This document shows, in pieces, positions 43,800 through 55,387 of a stretch of 64,000 nucleotides of DNA. The notes under the pieces were generated by a model, which saw only the letters and a program-made list of their open reading frames with translations, had not been told where the DNA came from and did no database searches. Source of the stretch: Pictodentalium vernedei. Its lineage: Eukaryota; Mollusca; Scaphopoda; Dentaliida; Dentaliidae. Position 1 is the first letter of the stretch. Each line of letters starts with the position of its first letter. A program made the translations under genes and the position numbers. The stretch covers positions 66,494,148-66,558,147 of the forward strand of contig CM062296.1 of the NCBI GenBank assembly GCA_031216915.1, written 5' to 3'.

Positions 43800-46700
43800 G
43801 ATGGTTAGCCCTAGGATTGGAAAGAGGAGTTCAGAATATTTTATGTGAAAGGTTCAATTTTGCCAGTTTATATCTCGTGCCGTTATGCCATTCCGACTCA
43901 AAGGCATTTTCCACAACCAGTAGAACCACTGTCCCAATTACTTTTTCGGACAGGGAAGGTCTGCATGCAATTAGTCAGCTGGTATATATGTTCAGTGACC
44001 TTCTTGTGACTGCGGAAGGCTATCTGCCACTTATTGAAACAGTTTCTAGATTCTAGGTGGGTTCTGGGCTTGTTGGTGATTGCTCGTTCAAATATTTTGC
44101 TCAAACTGCTCAGGCGACTTACAGGTTTGAAGCTTGAAGGGTCGTTGGGGTTGGTCTAGAACTACTTTCCAGCTTTTCGGTAAGTAGCCAACCGAGAGGT
44201 AGTGGTTTGGGATTTCAGGGAGTCTATCGATAAAGGCAGCGGTGGTCTATTTGAGAATTGAATATGCTATTTTGTCTTCATCGGGTAAAGCGGATTTTTA
44301 AACTTACGGTTGATATCCATGATTTCAGAGACCTGGATGGTAGCCGTGAGATCCCTATCATCGCCGGGTTGAACTTGGTTTCAATGATATGTTTGTTATG
44401 GCTTTCATGTTTGAAGTCGTCAACTAAGTTAAGGCCGTGTGTTTTGTGAGTTCCCTTAAGGTATGGTGTCGGCGTATGCTTTCTGAGCAACGGCCTTAGT
44501 GCTGTCGGGCCTATTGAGGGGTTGGGAGAGGCTATATGAGGTTTTGCTTTGCTTGTCCTGTTAGTAGTTCGAGACTATCCAAAAACATTTGGAGGTCACG
44601 TTGGCTGCTAGGTTTTCCTTTCATCCCTCCCACCCTTCGCGGTCTTCGTGTTTGATTGCCTGTTTGACTTTGCCGTGAAGGCGATTATAGATTTATTTTT
44701 AATTTCGGCGTTTTTATTGGGTTCGTGCTCTCCATTATATGTTCTAAAAACAATGTTCTTGTTATTTTTTCTCTTGTTTTATACTTTCAATTTTAGTCAT
44801 TTTAGCTGAGATGCTTTTTTTTTTGGGGGGGGGGGACTGTTTTTGTGGGCAGTGTTCAACGGGCGCGTGGTTAATGCAGTCGCTTAAGTTCGTACAGGAT
44901 ACTTCGAGTTTATCCGGGTTGAGTTGTCATTTTGCTGAAATTAAATCTCTACTATTTATATAAACAGGTCCCAGCCAATTTTGGCCAGGTTCATTTTTGG
45001 GATCGGGTCGTACTTAGCTGGGCCTTTGTCTTAGTTGAGGTCGTCATGTATGGGAAGGTGATCGCTTCCAAAATTATAATCACTGCCGTAAAATAGGGAG
45101 TTACTATTAATAAAATAATTAGGTCAAGGATAACCAAGCTGGGTGGAGAAGGTTATTATTATGTGTGTAATCGATCGGTCGTCACTTTATACATGGCGGT
45201 AGTATGTTTTAGCAATATGAAAACGGGTGTCTCCGTAGGGTTCTGTTTTCTTACAGTCGAAATATTGGTACATGACACTGAAATCTCCGCGGAAGATACA
45301 ACGTTCCCCTGAAGAATTCAAATACATTTTCATTCATTCCTTTTCCGGGATCTTTGTTGTAGGCCCCTACAACGATTCCCTTATTATATTCCCCAATTTC
45401 AGCTTCCTCCACCGTAGCGTCGAGATGGTCTGTGAATATGGACTTGAGTTTGAGATTCGGTTTGATTAGGAGAGCAACACCCCTCCCTGTCGGTTAGGTG
45501 GTCCCACCTTAGTGTTCCAAACCCGTTGATTGTGAAGGGTTTAAATTTACTTAACCATGTTTCGCTGATGGCGACTATATTCATGGTTTTCGAAATAGTC
45601 AGAAATTTGCGATTTTGTAAGTGTAATGCTCCTTACATTCAATTGGGCCAATTTTCCGCTTCTTCATGACCGGGATTACAGTTTGGGGGAGGGAAGTTTG
45701 CCTGTAAATTGTTCTGCTAAGTTTTAGATTTGGTTATTGCAGCTTCTATTAGCAAAATCGAAAATTGTGTTCTAAATAAGGTGAAGACCGCATTACTTAT
45801 GTCCTTACAAATATCAGGTACATGTAAGCTGATCGTGATGTGTTTTTGTTTGGAAACGGGGGAATGTACCCGCGATGAAGAAGCAAATTGCGTTGGTGAC
45901 GAAGCGTTTAGAGGATTGTCGAGTTTAGGCAGCGACTTAAACTGGATGTTCGTGTTGACTGTCGCATAACAGAGGCAGCCCCGGTCGCTGTTCCGGTGCT
46001 GTTCGCTACAGCTAGGGCAGGAGAAGAAACCCGAGTTGCAGGTACTTGTGAGGTGGTTTACCCCGCACTTCATACAAGTGACCTCAGAATGGCATTTGCT
46101 AGCCATTTGGGACACTGGAGGGTTGACCCTGCACTCTTCCGTAACATAGGTTATGCAGTTTATTCTAACACCCTTGATGATGTACTCGAGTTTGACATGC
46201 CTATTTGGGACTTGGAATCTTTAGTTTCCATGTCTGGTTGCCTGTCAATTTCGTGGCAAATTTCTTTCACGGGCAACCTGACAGTTCTGTCTATTCCTAA
46301 ATCTTTAGTTTTTTTGGTGGACCAAAGTTACGACGACTAGATAGTTGGCAGTCGTACCTGTGTATAGGTAGGTCAACAGTTGCGTTTTTTGGAGTGGGTT
46401 GGCAGTGCACTCGCCAGTTCACAAGCAATGTTGGCGAAGGAGTTGTATGGGTTTGGTGAACGGTGGTTGCGAGATTGGCGAAGTGGATGTGCTGTTTCCT
46501 TTACGTGCGTATGGACAGCATTGCTGGGTGTGGGCTCTGGTTGTGTTGTTGGGCACTTCGGCTCTGACGTTTGTTCCGATAGCTGTCCTTCTTTGTGTTG
46601 TCACCAGCCCCATGTGTTGTAATTTTGTCTCTCTTCGTTGTTGCCTTATTTCCCCCCGTAATTCGTTACTTATATTTTTATCTTAATGATTTACTGGGAG

Positions 46701-47060
46701 ATGGCATTTCCGGAGTCACTGACAAATTCGAACTCTGGCTCTGTACCTAAGGGCTCGATCAACCTTTTACTGTCTGTTTTACCTGGGGTTCCCAGGGGGT
46801 TTATGTAGTCTCAGTCTTGAGCTGGGTTAAATGGTTTTAGGTTTTGTTTCACGGGGTCTCGAAATGTTGGGATATTTTTTGTCCTCGATGTGTGATCGTC
46901 TAATTTGATAGTATGGCTACTTTTATTACTACTACCGCCACTACTGGTAATAGCCAGTGGAGCTTTTGGAGGGGCACGACTGATACTGAGCACGGAAGTG
47001 GCCCTTTAGACAAGGAACCGACAAAGCAAGTGACTGTCAGGCCACCGCCGCCAATGCCGC
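43800..47060 (-). mobile_element. Jockey-type LINE, minus strand, decayed and 3'-truncated
   Basis: On the minus strand, in order from the right: ORF1 pieces (46993-46811, 46613-46419, then the zinc-knuckle part 46115-45717), endonuclease (AISETWLSKFKPF at 45580, GSDHLPI near 45065) and the start of reverse transcriptase (LSKIFERAI and a following SHKKVTEHIYQL near 44100-43950). The rest of the RT and the 3' end are missing, the break coinciding with the 48-bp minisatellite. Frames are interrupted many times. It is a different lineage from the I/Nimb-type LINE: no RNase H was seen and the zinc knuckles differ. It lies in sense with the host receptor, in its intron. Confidence 0.8.
45717..46115 (-). 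CDS. Jockey-type LINE ORF1, zinc-knuckle segment
   Basis: The minus-strand frame contains CMKCGVNHLTSTC and CPSCSEQHRNSDRGCLCY, gag-like knuckles of the C-x2-C-x3-H type used by Jockey-group ORF1 proteins. Upstream and downstream parts lie in other frames. It is a remnant. Confidence 0.75.
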   Translation of the reverse strand: MSQMASKCHSEVTCMKCGVNHLTSTCNSGFFSCPSCSEQHRNSDRGCLCYATVNTNIQFKSLPKLDNPLNASSPTQFASSSRVHSPVSKQKHITISLHVPDICKDISNAVFTLFRTQFSILLIEAAITKSKT

Positions 47061-47496
47061 TATTTGAAGAATAATGTCATGCAGCGAGTTGTCACCACAG
47101 GTGTAAGTGCAGCATTTTTTTTTTTTTGTTACCGGAAACACTACTTGACCTTCATTCGCTCTCTCTCCTAATTTTATTTTAGAATTTTATTCCTTGAACC
47201 CATTTTTGGGAGCCTTTTCAATTTTCGGTTTCTTGTCGTCCTGTGGGTCTTTTTTGGATTACGTTTGTGGTTCTGTGTTTTTTGTGGCTTTGACTTGTTA
47301 ATAGATAATTATTTCTCGTAGTAGATGTGAATATGAACAGTTTGTTTAATATGTTGATAAATTGGTGATCGCTGTTAGCTTGCTGACTCTTTTATACTCA
47401 ATGAGTGAATAGTTGACAATGTAACTGACGGTTTGTGTGATAAGGCACGGCGTTACCCCAATAAGTAGCTTCGATCTTGATAATAAACATGACGTA

Positions 47497-47797
47497 CAGT
47501 TAAAACTAGAAGTCCTGTCACAAATAGTGCGCTTATCTAGGCTTAATTGCGCGTTGGAATTGCGCGCAATTGCTTATCAAATGGCATCCAAAACACAGCA
47601 GGTTCTCCTGGTTACTCATAGCAAACACATGCAATGTTTCTGCCAATGGACCTCCGGGTTACCCGGAGGTCCATTGGCTGAAACATTGCTTGTTCACAGG
47701 CCATATGAACAGAATTTGATAGCTTTACTATGGCCATAACGCGCAGATCAACGTGCTATTTGTGCGCATTTCATGACAGGACTTCTAGTTTTAACTG
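47497..47797 (-). mobile_element. Tc1/mariner-type MITE (family B, copy 3)
   Basis: TA on both sides, ends CAGTTAAAACTAGAAGTCCT and complement, core palindrome around CCTCCGGGTTACCCGGAGG. It is inverted relative to copy 1. It ends 68 bp from the donor of receptor exon 47865-47981. Confidence 0.9.
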
Positions 47798-47864
47798 TAG
47801 TTTAGCTACTATTTTTATTGAACACAGTTAAAAAAATTGAATGTTGTTAATGATTATAACTCAC

Positions 47865-47981
47865 CACAGTCTATTTCATCAACTCCACCGGGACAGTGCT
47901 TGAGTCCATCACAGTACATATACATCGGAATACAGAAACTGTTCGGGCACTTAACATACGTTTTTGGACATTCAAATTCAT
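47865..47981 (-). CDS. Receptor gene exon: LDLa module
   Basis: A 117-bp minus-strand exon between the acceptor CTTCTTCAG and the donor TGTG|GTGAGT, phase 1 at both ends. It encodes FECPKTYVKCPNSFCIP, then YCDGLKHCPGGVDEIDC, a complete LDL-receptor class A module with the calcium-cage D-x-DE end. Joining to 62876-63013 completes a GAT (Asp) codon, and joining to 36371-37780 completes GCT (Ala), so the three exons read as one protein with successive LDLa modules before the leucine-rich repeats. Confidence 0.9.
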
Positions 47982-48763
47982 CTGAAGAAGAGAAGAAATG
48001 CAGAGAAGTGATTTTGTTCTCCAAAAAAGCCAAACACATTGAAAAGCTGAGGAATATGGGGTTCTGCTCTTTTGTCAGTTTTATAAGCACGTTTTGTACG
48101 GGTTGTATGACAACAGTACACACTTCCATCCTGCCCTTCATGCTTGTATTACAAAGCGCCACCTGTGGCTAGAAAAGAAAATTTAAAGCTTGGGAGAAAT
48201 CATTAGTGTCCGTATAGTGTGGTTAAGGGTTAGCAGGTCACTTACTATACTGAATCTAAACCAATATGGATGTCTCCCATTTTAGTCCACTTAAAGATGG
48301 AGATTTTGTTCTCAGTATGTCAGGCTTACAGTCAGAACAGAGTTAAACAAACTAATAACTAATCATTGTTGGGCCTTCAGCAGTTATTATTTGTTGGGAA
48401 CATGCTATGGTAAGGAAACAGACACAGAAAAATGGAGGAGACCAGGTATTTTCAAAATAAATTGCAGAGTCCCCGATTCTTTAACTTTACCAAAAACAGA
48501 ACCACACAGCAGAACACGCTGAATTTGCTCAATGGTGTCCGTATAGTAAGGTTAAGGGTTAGCAGGCCATTTCACAAAAGTTACTGAATAAATAGGTATT
48601 AATATTTATTATATACTTTATAAATAAACACATTTATATTGGCTGGAACTTATACACGTGACTGGAACTCAAAAATCCATGTACACGGGTTTTCCTCTTG
48701 AATATCAACTGTCTAAATATAACTTTTGGAAATATCCTCTCCAGTTCTATTTCAATTGACGTA
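47982..48763. other. Intron sequence with a short direct repeat
   Basis: GTGTCCGTATAGT-GGTTAAGGGTTAGCAGG occurs at about 48209 and again at about 48535, about 90 percent alike over 38 bp. No gene or known element. Confidence 0.55.
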
Positions 48764-49064
48764 CAGTTAAAACTAGAAGTCCTGTCATGAAATGCGCACA
48801 AATAGCACGTTGATCTGCGCGTTAATGTACGCGTTATGGCCATAGTAAAGCTATCAAATTCTGTTGATATGGCCTGTGCACAAGGAATGTTTCAGCCAAT
48901 GGACCTCCGGGTAACCCGGAGGTCCATTGGCAGAAACATTGCATGTGTTTGCTATGAGTAACCAGGAGAACCTGCCGTGCTTTGGAGTCCGCTCGATATG
49001 GCAATTGCGCGCAATTAAACCTAGATAAGCGCACTATTTGCGACGGGACTTCTAGTTTTAACTG
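48764..49064 (+). mobile_element. Tc1/mariner-type MITE (family B, copy 4)
   Basis: TA on both sides, ends CAGTTAAAACTAGAAGTCCT and complement, core palindrome around ACCTCCGGGTAACCCGGAGG. Same orientation as copy 1. Confidence 0.9.
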
Positions 49065-49135
49065 TAAACCTGATAAGATTGTTTATTTTATTGTTGTTGT
49101 AAACCTGATAAGATTGTTTATTTTATTGTTGTTGT
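49065..49135. repeat. 36-bp tandem duplication
   Basis: TAAACCTGATAAGATTGTTT plus ATTTTATTGTTGTTG appears twice without change, directly abutting the end of the family B MITE copy 4. Confidence 0.9.
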
Positions 49136-49260
49136 TATTCTGCATATGATAACTTTTTTATTGTTAAATAAAAGTGTTGCTGGTTGATATAATTGAACTT
49201 TTAATTGACAAATAGAAGAGTGTTTTTTGAGGATGGGTTATATAATAACAGTTACGGTCG

Positions 49261-49406
49261 TTTGTGGTGGTAAGTATGATGTGATATGAACCTAAAAAAA
49301 CTTATATTGACCTCGGCTAACGCCTCAGTCAATATAAGTTTTTTGCTAACACCTAGGTCAGTATAAGTTTTTTAGGTTCATATCACATCAAATTCACCAC
49401 CACAAA
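49261..49406. repeat. Foldback element with internal repeat
   Basis: 146 bp, arms TTTGTGGTGG...GATGTGATATGAACCTAAAA and complement. The inner CTTATATTGACC segment occurs three times in alternating orientation around the centre. Confidence 0.85.
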
Positions 49407-49499
49407 AGTCAATAATTGTATAATAATGAATCGAATGTCGAATCGAATCAGAAAATACCTAGTCGAATCTAATCCACTTCCAACCTGTTAGGATATAAA

Positions 49500-49600
49500 A
49501 GTACGGCCGCCGTGTTCTGGTCACTTTCCACGGATGGGCAATATCTCCAATGGCGCAATAATATTAAACTCAAAACACAAATTATAGGAACAATCATCGC
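49500..49600 (-). repeat. Dispersed ~110-bp repeat, copy 1 of 3
   Basis: The minus strand reads CCTATAATTTGTGTTTTGAG, then ATATTATTGCGCC, GATATTGCCCATCC and AGTGACCAGAACACGG. Related copies are at 50790-50890 (plus) and 63185-63262 (minus). Confidence 0.65.
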
Positions 49601-49764
49601 AAAGTTAATTAATGAAACACCGTGTATAACCCGGTGCTTCACTAATTGCAATTTTGCTGTTGGTGATTTTTAAGACCTTGCAAACGCATGGGAGAACATC
49701 AATACGGACGCGTGGATTACGACTAGGCCACGGAGGCTGCAGGTATTGTCGTCGTATGGTGCTA

Positions 49765-50078
49765 CAGTTAAAACTAGACGTCCTGTCATGAAATGCGCAC
49801 AAATAGCACGTTGATGTGCGCGCTAATGTGCGCGTTATGGCCCAAGTAAAGCTATCAAATTTTGTTCATATGGCCTGTGCACAAGCAATGTTTCAGCCAA
49901 TGGACCTCCGGGTAACCCGGAGGTCCATTGGCAGAAACATTGCATGTGTTTGCTATGAGTAACCAGGAGAACCTACCGTGCTTTGGATGCCATTCGATAT
50001 GGCAATTGCGCGCAATTCCAACGCGCAATTAAGCCTACATAAGCGCACTATTTGTGACAGGACTTCCAGTTTTAACTG
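49765..50078 (+). mobile_element. Tc1/mariner-type MITE (family B, copy 5) with visible empty site
   Basis: TA on both sides (49763-49764 and 50079-50080), ends CAGTTAAAACTAGACGTCCT and complement, core palindrome around ACCTCCGGGTAACCCGGAGG. The flanking GTCGTATGGTGC-TA and TA-TCTATC rejoin as GTCGTATGGTGCTATCTATC, which is present uninterrupted at 50126-50145. Confidence 0.93.
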
Positions 50079-50185
50079 TATCTATCTCGCATGTGAACCC
50101 AGAATTCATTGCAACTATCCACGCGGTCGTATGGTGCTATCTATCTAACGCGTGAACCCATAATTCCTTTCAAAGATCCACAAGC
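50079..50185. repeat. ~60-bp direct repeat around the family B insertion
   Basis: GGTGCTATCTATCTCGCATGTGAACCC (in two parts around the MITE) and GGTGCTATCTATCTAACGCG with TGAACCCATAATTCCTT are two units of one tandem repeat. The first is split by the MITE. Confidence 0.8.
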
Positions 50186-50789
50186 AGTTTTCGGTGCTTT
50201 TTTATTTCTGAAAGATTTAACAGTTTATTTATATGACAGCTAATGGTATGACAAATAGAAATTTCAGCATGAACCAGTGAATAGACCAGATCTTCAGAGT
50301 ACAATTCAGAGTACAACCATGAACATAAGGGGGAACTGACCTTTAAACTACTTATATACTGCCCTTTATTCTATCGCTTCGACTGGATCACCACCAGAAT
50401 AAGTATTCTTAATTCTTTGGTGGTTACAACTTATCTTAAAAACGGAGCTAGATTCAAACGCAAACGGACCAGAAATGGGCACTCTGGTCGAATAACAACC
50501 ATATGGGAATTGCAAACTTGACATAACGCGATCTCCACTGTCGAAACAAATGACCTGTTCAGGACGTTTCCGACTAAATCTGTGTTCGTTCCCTAGAAAA
50601 CTAACTGCAGGATTAGTTGTCATGTACAATGAAATCGACTCAAAGGAAATGTATAATATATAACGCTAAAAATATTTGTGGCAACGACCCATTCGAAACG
50701 ATAGCTTAGAGTGCACCAGGAGTAGTTTTCCAATTATCTGCATGGAATGGTAGCTGTTGTACCCGATGCTTCATTAATGGAATTGTTGA

Positions 50790-50890
50790 TGATTATTCCT
50801 ATAATTAGTGTTTGGAATCTGATATTATTGCGTCCGTGGAAATATTGCCCACCGGCAGAAACTGACCAATACACGCCAGCCGTATTGTAC
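50790..50890 (+). repeat. Dispersed ~110-bp repeat, copy 2 of 3
   Basis: CCTATAATTAGTGTTTGGAA, ATATTATTGCGTCCGTGGAA and ATATTGCCCACC. The frame reads ILLRPWKYCPP, similar to the minus-strand reading of copy 1 (ILLRHWRYCPS). Confidence 0.65.
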
Positions 50891-52215
50891 ATGTATACGA
50901 TTCAATGTTCCGCATTTTTGTCGACACGTTAGACTTTACAGCACTATGAGGTGGAAAGCGGACAGATAAGTTTGATCGGATATTAAGACAGAACATAACG
51001 AGGGTGGAGAATAAACGACGGGGGTCAAGGTCCAAAGTTGGAGTTTTTCCTGTATTTAACGAGCGCGAAAAACAGGAAAAAAACCCAGGGTCGTCGATTC
51101 CTGTCACCGGTGTTCTACCCGAGTTGTGTTCTGCACACGATTCAACTTCAATTAAATGATTGGGGCTCATATTGTTTACTGAAAATTATCGCCTTCGGTG
51201 GTCTGTTTACATCCTACCTTGGCGCTGTTTGTGTGTCAGAGCATTTCATTCACGTCTCAACGTCATTTACGATCAATCAGATGCATTCTTACATGGTGCA
51301 CTTATATGTAAGCCGGACGTGTGATGTGTCAAGGACATTTCGCAATGTCCTATATTTGATCGGGTAATGTTGAATATATGTAGTATATCTACGCTATTTT
51401 GTGAATATAGGGAATTATCTCATAAGTGTGGACCTGAAAGATTTGCTTTCATGAAAAATAGCGTAGATTTTGTGTTTATTACAGGCTACGTGACATTTTA
51501 CTGCGCAATATTCAGCCCAATTTGACTACAGACAGTTTCAAGACAATAAAAAAGATCTGCTGATCACTCATTCAAGGCGAAGTTCAAGGCGACGCCAAGG
51601 TCCGAAGCGTGACGTCTTTTGGGAGGCTACTGAAGAATATTTCTCGATATCCATCGAGTCAATGAATATCGAGAAATATCTTTTAGATAATTTGCGATAA
51701 TTCACAGGCCATCATATAATAAACTCTGCGATCGTGATATAATACCTCCGCCACGAAACAATAAAATTTATATATCTACCTTTGTAATCATAGTTTTGTA
51801 ACCATACCCAGTTATGCGACGAAGCACCAGGGACGTTTGTATAAACTTTTATTTCTTTGAAAACATTAACATTTTGTGATACATAATATAATAGGAACGC
51901 ATTTTATATCAATCTAAATTCAGAGAAAAAAATCCCTTTTGCTTTCATTTTTTTTCTTGGGGGTGTGGGTGCGGTAAACAGAAAAGGTTTCAATGATAAA
52001 GAATAACCTACATTTGACTTAACTTTCACCGAAGTTTTAACATGCACAGATGAGATTTATTTCTAAAATTGAAAATATATTCTCTGAAATGAGCCATTAA
52101 CATATTTACATTGAGGTCTGAATTATAGGCTTAGGATAGTAATACTGGCTAGATGGATTTGAAATCGCAAAGCCAAAGTCCAGAAGTCATTCAACGAGGC
52201 GCGACCAACATTATA
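50891..52215. other. Intron sequence with two small hairpins
   Basis: Dyads at about 51389-51470 (ATCTACGCTATTTT and complement) and 51635-51681 (ATATTTCTCGATAT and complement). No recognised gene; frames at 50805-51367 have no domain and no splice support. Confidence 0.5.
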
Positions 52216-52372
52216 TAAGAATGTAATGCATTTTTTATAATCTTTATTGGAGTATGAACGTGTGGGAATGGGTAAAAATCATGTATGAATCCCAAAGGGA
52301 TTCATACAATTTGTACCCATTCCGACACGTTCATACTCCAATAAAGATTATAAGAATTACATTCAATTCTTA
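52216..52372. repeat. Foldback element
   Basis: About 155 bp, arms ATAATCTTTATTGGAGTATG and complement, centre ATCCCAAAGGGAT. The right end repeats AGAATTACATTC-AATTCTTATA beyond the palindrome. Confidence 0.85.
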
Positions 52373-53304
52373 TAATTACATTCCGTAACTGTTTAAACTA
52401 CTTTTTACCAAACAGCAAAACAGAAAGTCGAAATAAAACAGATACGAACGACCGAGGCGAAAAACCACCCTCACACAAAAGACAAAGCGCACAACACTGA
52501 TTTTTAATGTTCACAACTTTAGAAATGGAAACGAGTATTTTAGTAACGGGCTTTATGCCACAGTTGGGATATATCACCTAAGAAACAGCAGCGGAGTTGA
52601 GCACTGCGAGAGGCGCTAAAAGTTAAAAACCCACCCAAACACCGCCCGAATTACATTGTGTCAACTGCGCTCTACCGTAAATGCGAGTCAAAGTTCGACC
52701 AAATGTATTCATTGGAAAATGAATTACATTTGGTCATGACGTTTTCATCCAGCTGACCAATGGGAATTGAGTATTTGGATCCAAAACGTATAACTACATT
52801 AAAAATGTAATTATTTTGCCGTCAACGTCGTTCTTGAGGACAAATTTGATGTGTACTTTTTATATTTCCAAAATTCTGAAATGGAAGTTTAAAAAGAAGT
52901 GAAAAAGAGAAGATAAACACAAAAACGTAATACTGACATCGCTGGCATCGGGGGTTAAAATTTTAATTTCAAAATGGAAGTTAACAATGTCAAATGAGTA
53001 GAAACCGTGTGTGAAGTTTCATTGACGGGACTCCAAGATACATTACGTGTATTATCGCCGTCTGATGTCATTAAAATCAGTATGATATAATAGAATGAGT
53101 TCGATTGTCAGGGAACATCGACACGGAACACATTCTTGCCGCCTATTACCCTCTGACAAAAGGAATGTGTAACACCTGTATGACCAATATGACATCGTTT
53201 CAAAATGACGTGATCTTTTCATCAACGGTTATTAGACGGATGATTATCAGTAATGGATGATTGGAAACGACGAAGCTTGATATTTGTCATTTCATCCCAT
53301 TCTG
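52373..53304. other. Intron sequence with a diverged repeat
   Basis: A hairpin at 52697-52735 (GACCAAATGTA and complement). 52850-53045 resembles 56040-56200 and 56850-57000 through GACATCGCTGGCATC-type and TGAAGTTTCAT-type blocks. No gene seen. Confidence 0.5.
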
Positions 53305-55100
53305 CCTTTTATAAGATCTGTTTAACATGGGGTTCAGGGGGAGTATGCCTCTTTTCATAGAAATGTTTTAAAGAATCGCCAATTGCAAGTTCGTGTTGGC
53401 TCTAGATTATCCATTCCACACTAGCAAGAATTGGGTGTTCCTGAGGGTAGTATTATATCTGACGCCCTGTTTTTTTTGTAAACAATCGATGTCATTAGCG
53501 ACGCAACTGAAAATATGGAAGATGCTTCGTTGTTTTTTGATGACTTTTCGATTTGCTATAGGAGGAAACCATGAATGGCATTCAGTGCAAACTTAAACTG
53601 TTTTTAAACACAAGTTAAAGTTTTCGAAGATCAAAACGAATTGTGTTCATTCCTGAGAGCTCCGGAATCACAACTTTGATTCGGAATTGAAAATAGAGGG
53701 CAGTGCCATTAATGGTGTTAAAGAAATGGAATTCTTGGGATTCTTGGGATTGCTGTTCAACAATAAATTTAATTTCACTTTAATATCAAACAACCAAGAA
53801 TGAGATGTATAAATGCTCCTAGGCTCCTAAATGCAGTTCGGAGCACTGATTGGGGTGCGGACCAAAAAACACTACTCCATCTCTATAGATCAAAATTAGA
53901 TTACGTGTGTGTGGTAACATAACATAACCAACATATTCAGTGTTTGTAGAAGCGGAAATAGGCTACAGGAAATGGTTTCAAGTTTACGAAGACCAAAACT
54001 AATTGTGCTCATTTCTGTAAGCTGCGAAAACACCATCGTGATCCGTAGATGAAAATGGTTGGGAGTACCATTAAAGTTGTAAAAGAAGTGAAATTCTTAA
54101 GTTAAATTGTTTGACGATAAACTGAATTTCACTTTTCACATAAAGCAAAAAAAGGTAAAATGTAAAGGGGCAATGAACTTTCTGAACGTAGTTGGTAGAA
54201 ATGATTGGAGTGCTGAACAAAAAAAAAAAAAAAAATACTCCATCTGTATAGATCATTTATTAGATCCAAATGAAATTACGGCTGTGTGGTTTACGGTTCT
54301 GTCAGAAAGTCGTGTCTCAAACCAATTGATGCGATTCGTAATAGAGGTATTAGAATTAGCCTGGGTGCTTTTCGAACACATCACCAATAGACTCAATGCT
54401 TGTTGAAGCAGAGGAGCCTTCTCTTGTGGAGCGTAGGATTAAGGTGTCCCTCCAATACGTTTCTAAACTGTTGGCTAATCGTTCAAACTTCACTTATAAT
54501 TGTGTTTCAGACCCTCAGAATGTTGATTTTTTTAACACGCACAAGAAACATATTCCTCTATTGAGATTAGAGCTAAACCCCGTATAAAATCCGCCATACT
54601 TGAATCTGATGAGATAAAAGGGAACCACAATCCGCATATTCCTCCTTGGGAACTGAGAAACCCTACCATTTTGTGGACCTTGCCTCTTCCAAAAGAAGTC
54701 CGAGACATAGTTCAAACAAAATTGTGTTGAAATTAATCAAAGTAGAGTGCATATAAAAGGATCTATACAGATGGATCTAAAGGCGATGACAAAAACAGCC
54801 GTTGTTACTGGTGATTAGGCCACCTCACTCTAAATATCAAATGTAAGTTCCATTTTACAGTTGAAGTTAAAACTCTACAAGTTGCACCTGAACACATCGA
54901 GAATGTACAGAAAAGGAAACCCATTATTTTTTTTTCCGTTTATCTTTCCCCTTTAATAGCCTTACTGAACCTCAGGTTGAAAAACACATTCTCATTTTGG
55001 ATATTTGGGAGAATACTCTCATGTCTGATCGATATGCTGCCGTGTTTTGTTGTTTAACTGGACATGTTGTTATCTCCAGTAAAACCAGGGCAGACAGAGG
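53305..55100 (+). mobile_element. Decayed I/Nimb-type LINE (RT to RNase H)
   Basis: Parallels 21265-22720 of the intact element: TTTAACATGGGGTT, the YVDD position mutated, LVEAEEPSLVERRIKVSLQY at 54396, ATACAGATGGATCTAAAGG, GGACATGTTG and ACCAGGGCAGACAG. It has large internal deletions and a duplicated stretch near 53940-54170, plus many frame breaks. It is older than the copy at 17311. Confidence 0.85.
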
Positions 55101-55107
55101 TATAAAA

Positions 55108-55209
55108 AATATGACGCCGTTGAATTGTTGACCACTATAACGTCACCTCAGAGTTCGACATTATAGTTTACAGTTGCGAATTTCGTCGAGCAGCACCAAA
55201 ATGTTAGGT
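55108..55209. repeat. Dispersed repeat, short copy
   Basis: ATGACGCCGTTGAATTGTTG, ACGTCACCTCAGAGTTCGAC and GAATTTCGTCGAGCAGCACC also occur at 55907-56010, about 90 percent alike. The minus-strand SINE follows directly. Confidence 0.75.
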
Positions 55210-55384
55210 ATGTTTTTTTTTCGGGAATTTACGCCTTAGTACACAGCGCCGCCGTGCCCCCATGTGGGAAATGGGCATGAAGTGTCTTGCTCAAGGAGAC
55301 AACGCGGTTGCCGCAGGTGGGGTTCGAGACGAGGACCCCTCGGCTTGCAGCCTGCACCTCTACCTACTGAGCCATCGCACACCC
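55210..55384 (-). mobile_element. tRNA-derived SINE, minus strand
   Basis: The minus strand begins GTGCGATGGCTCAGTAGGTA (A box), then CGTCTCGAACCCC (B box) about 45 bp on. The core is TTGAGCAAGACACTTCATGC to GTGTACTAAGGCG, the same domain as in the 5S-derived SINE at 30400-30465. The 3' tail is not present in full. Confidence 0.85.
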
Positions 55385-55387
55385 TTC

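Noticed and set aside
47495-47799. Small-RNA gene from the hairpin near the receptor exon
   Set aside because: The hairpin is the core of a family B MITE repeated five times in the window, so a dedicated RNA gene is not supported by sequence alone.
50366-50629. CUB-like exon of the receptor gene on the minus strand
   Set aside because: A few Cys and hydrophobic positions look suggestive, but the exon set 62876-63013 and 47865-47981 already joins in phase without it and no convincing splice pair was found.
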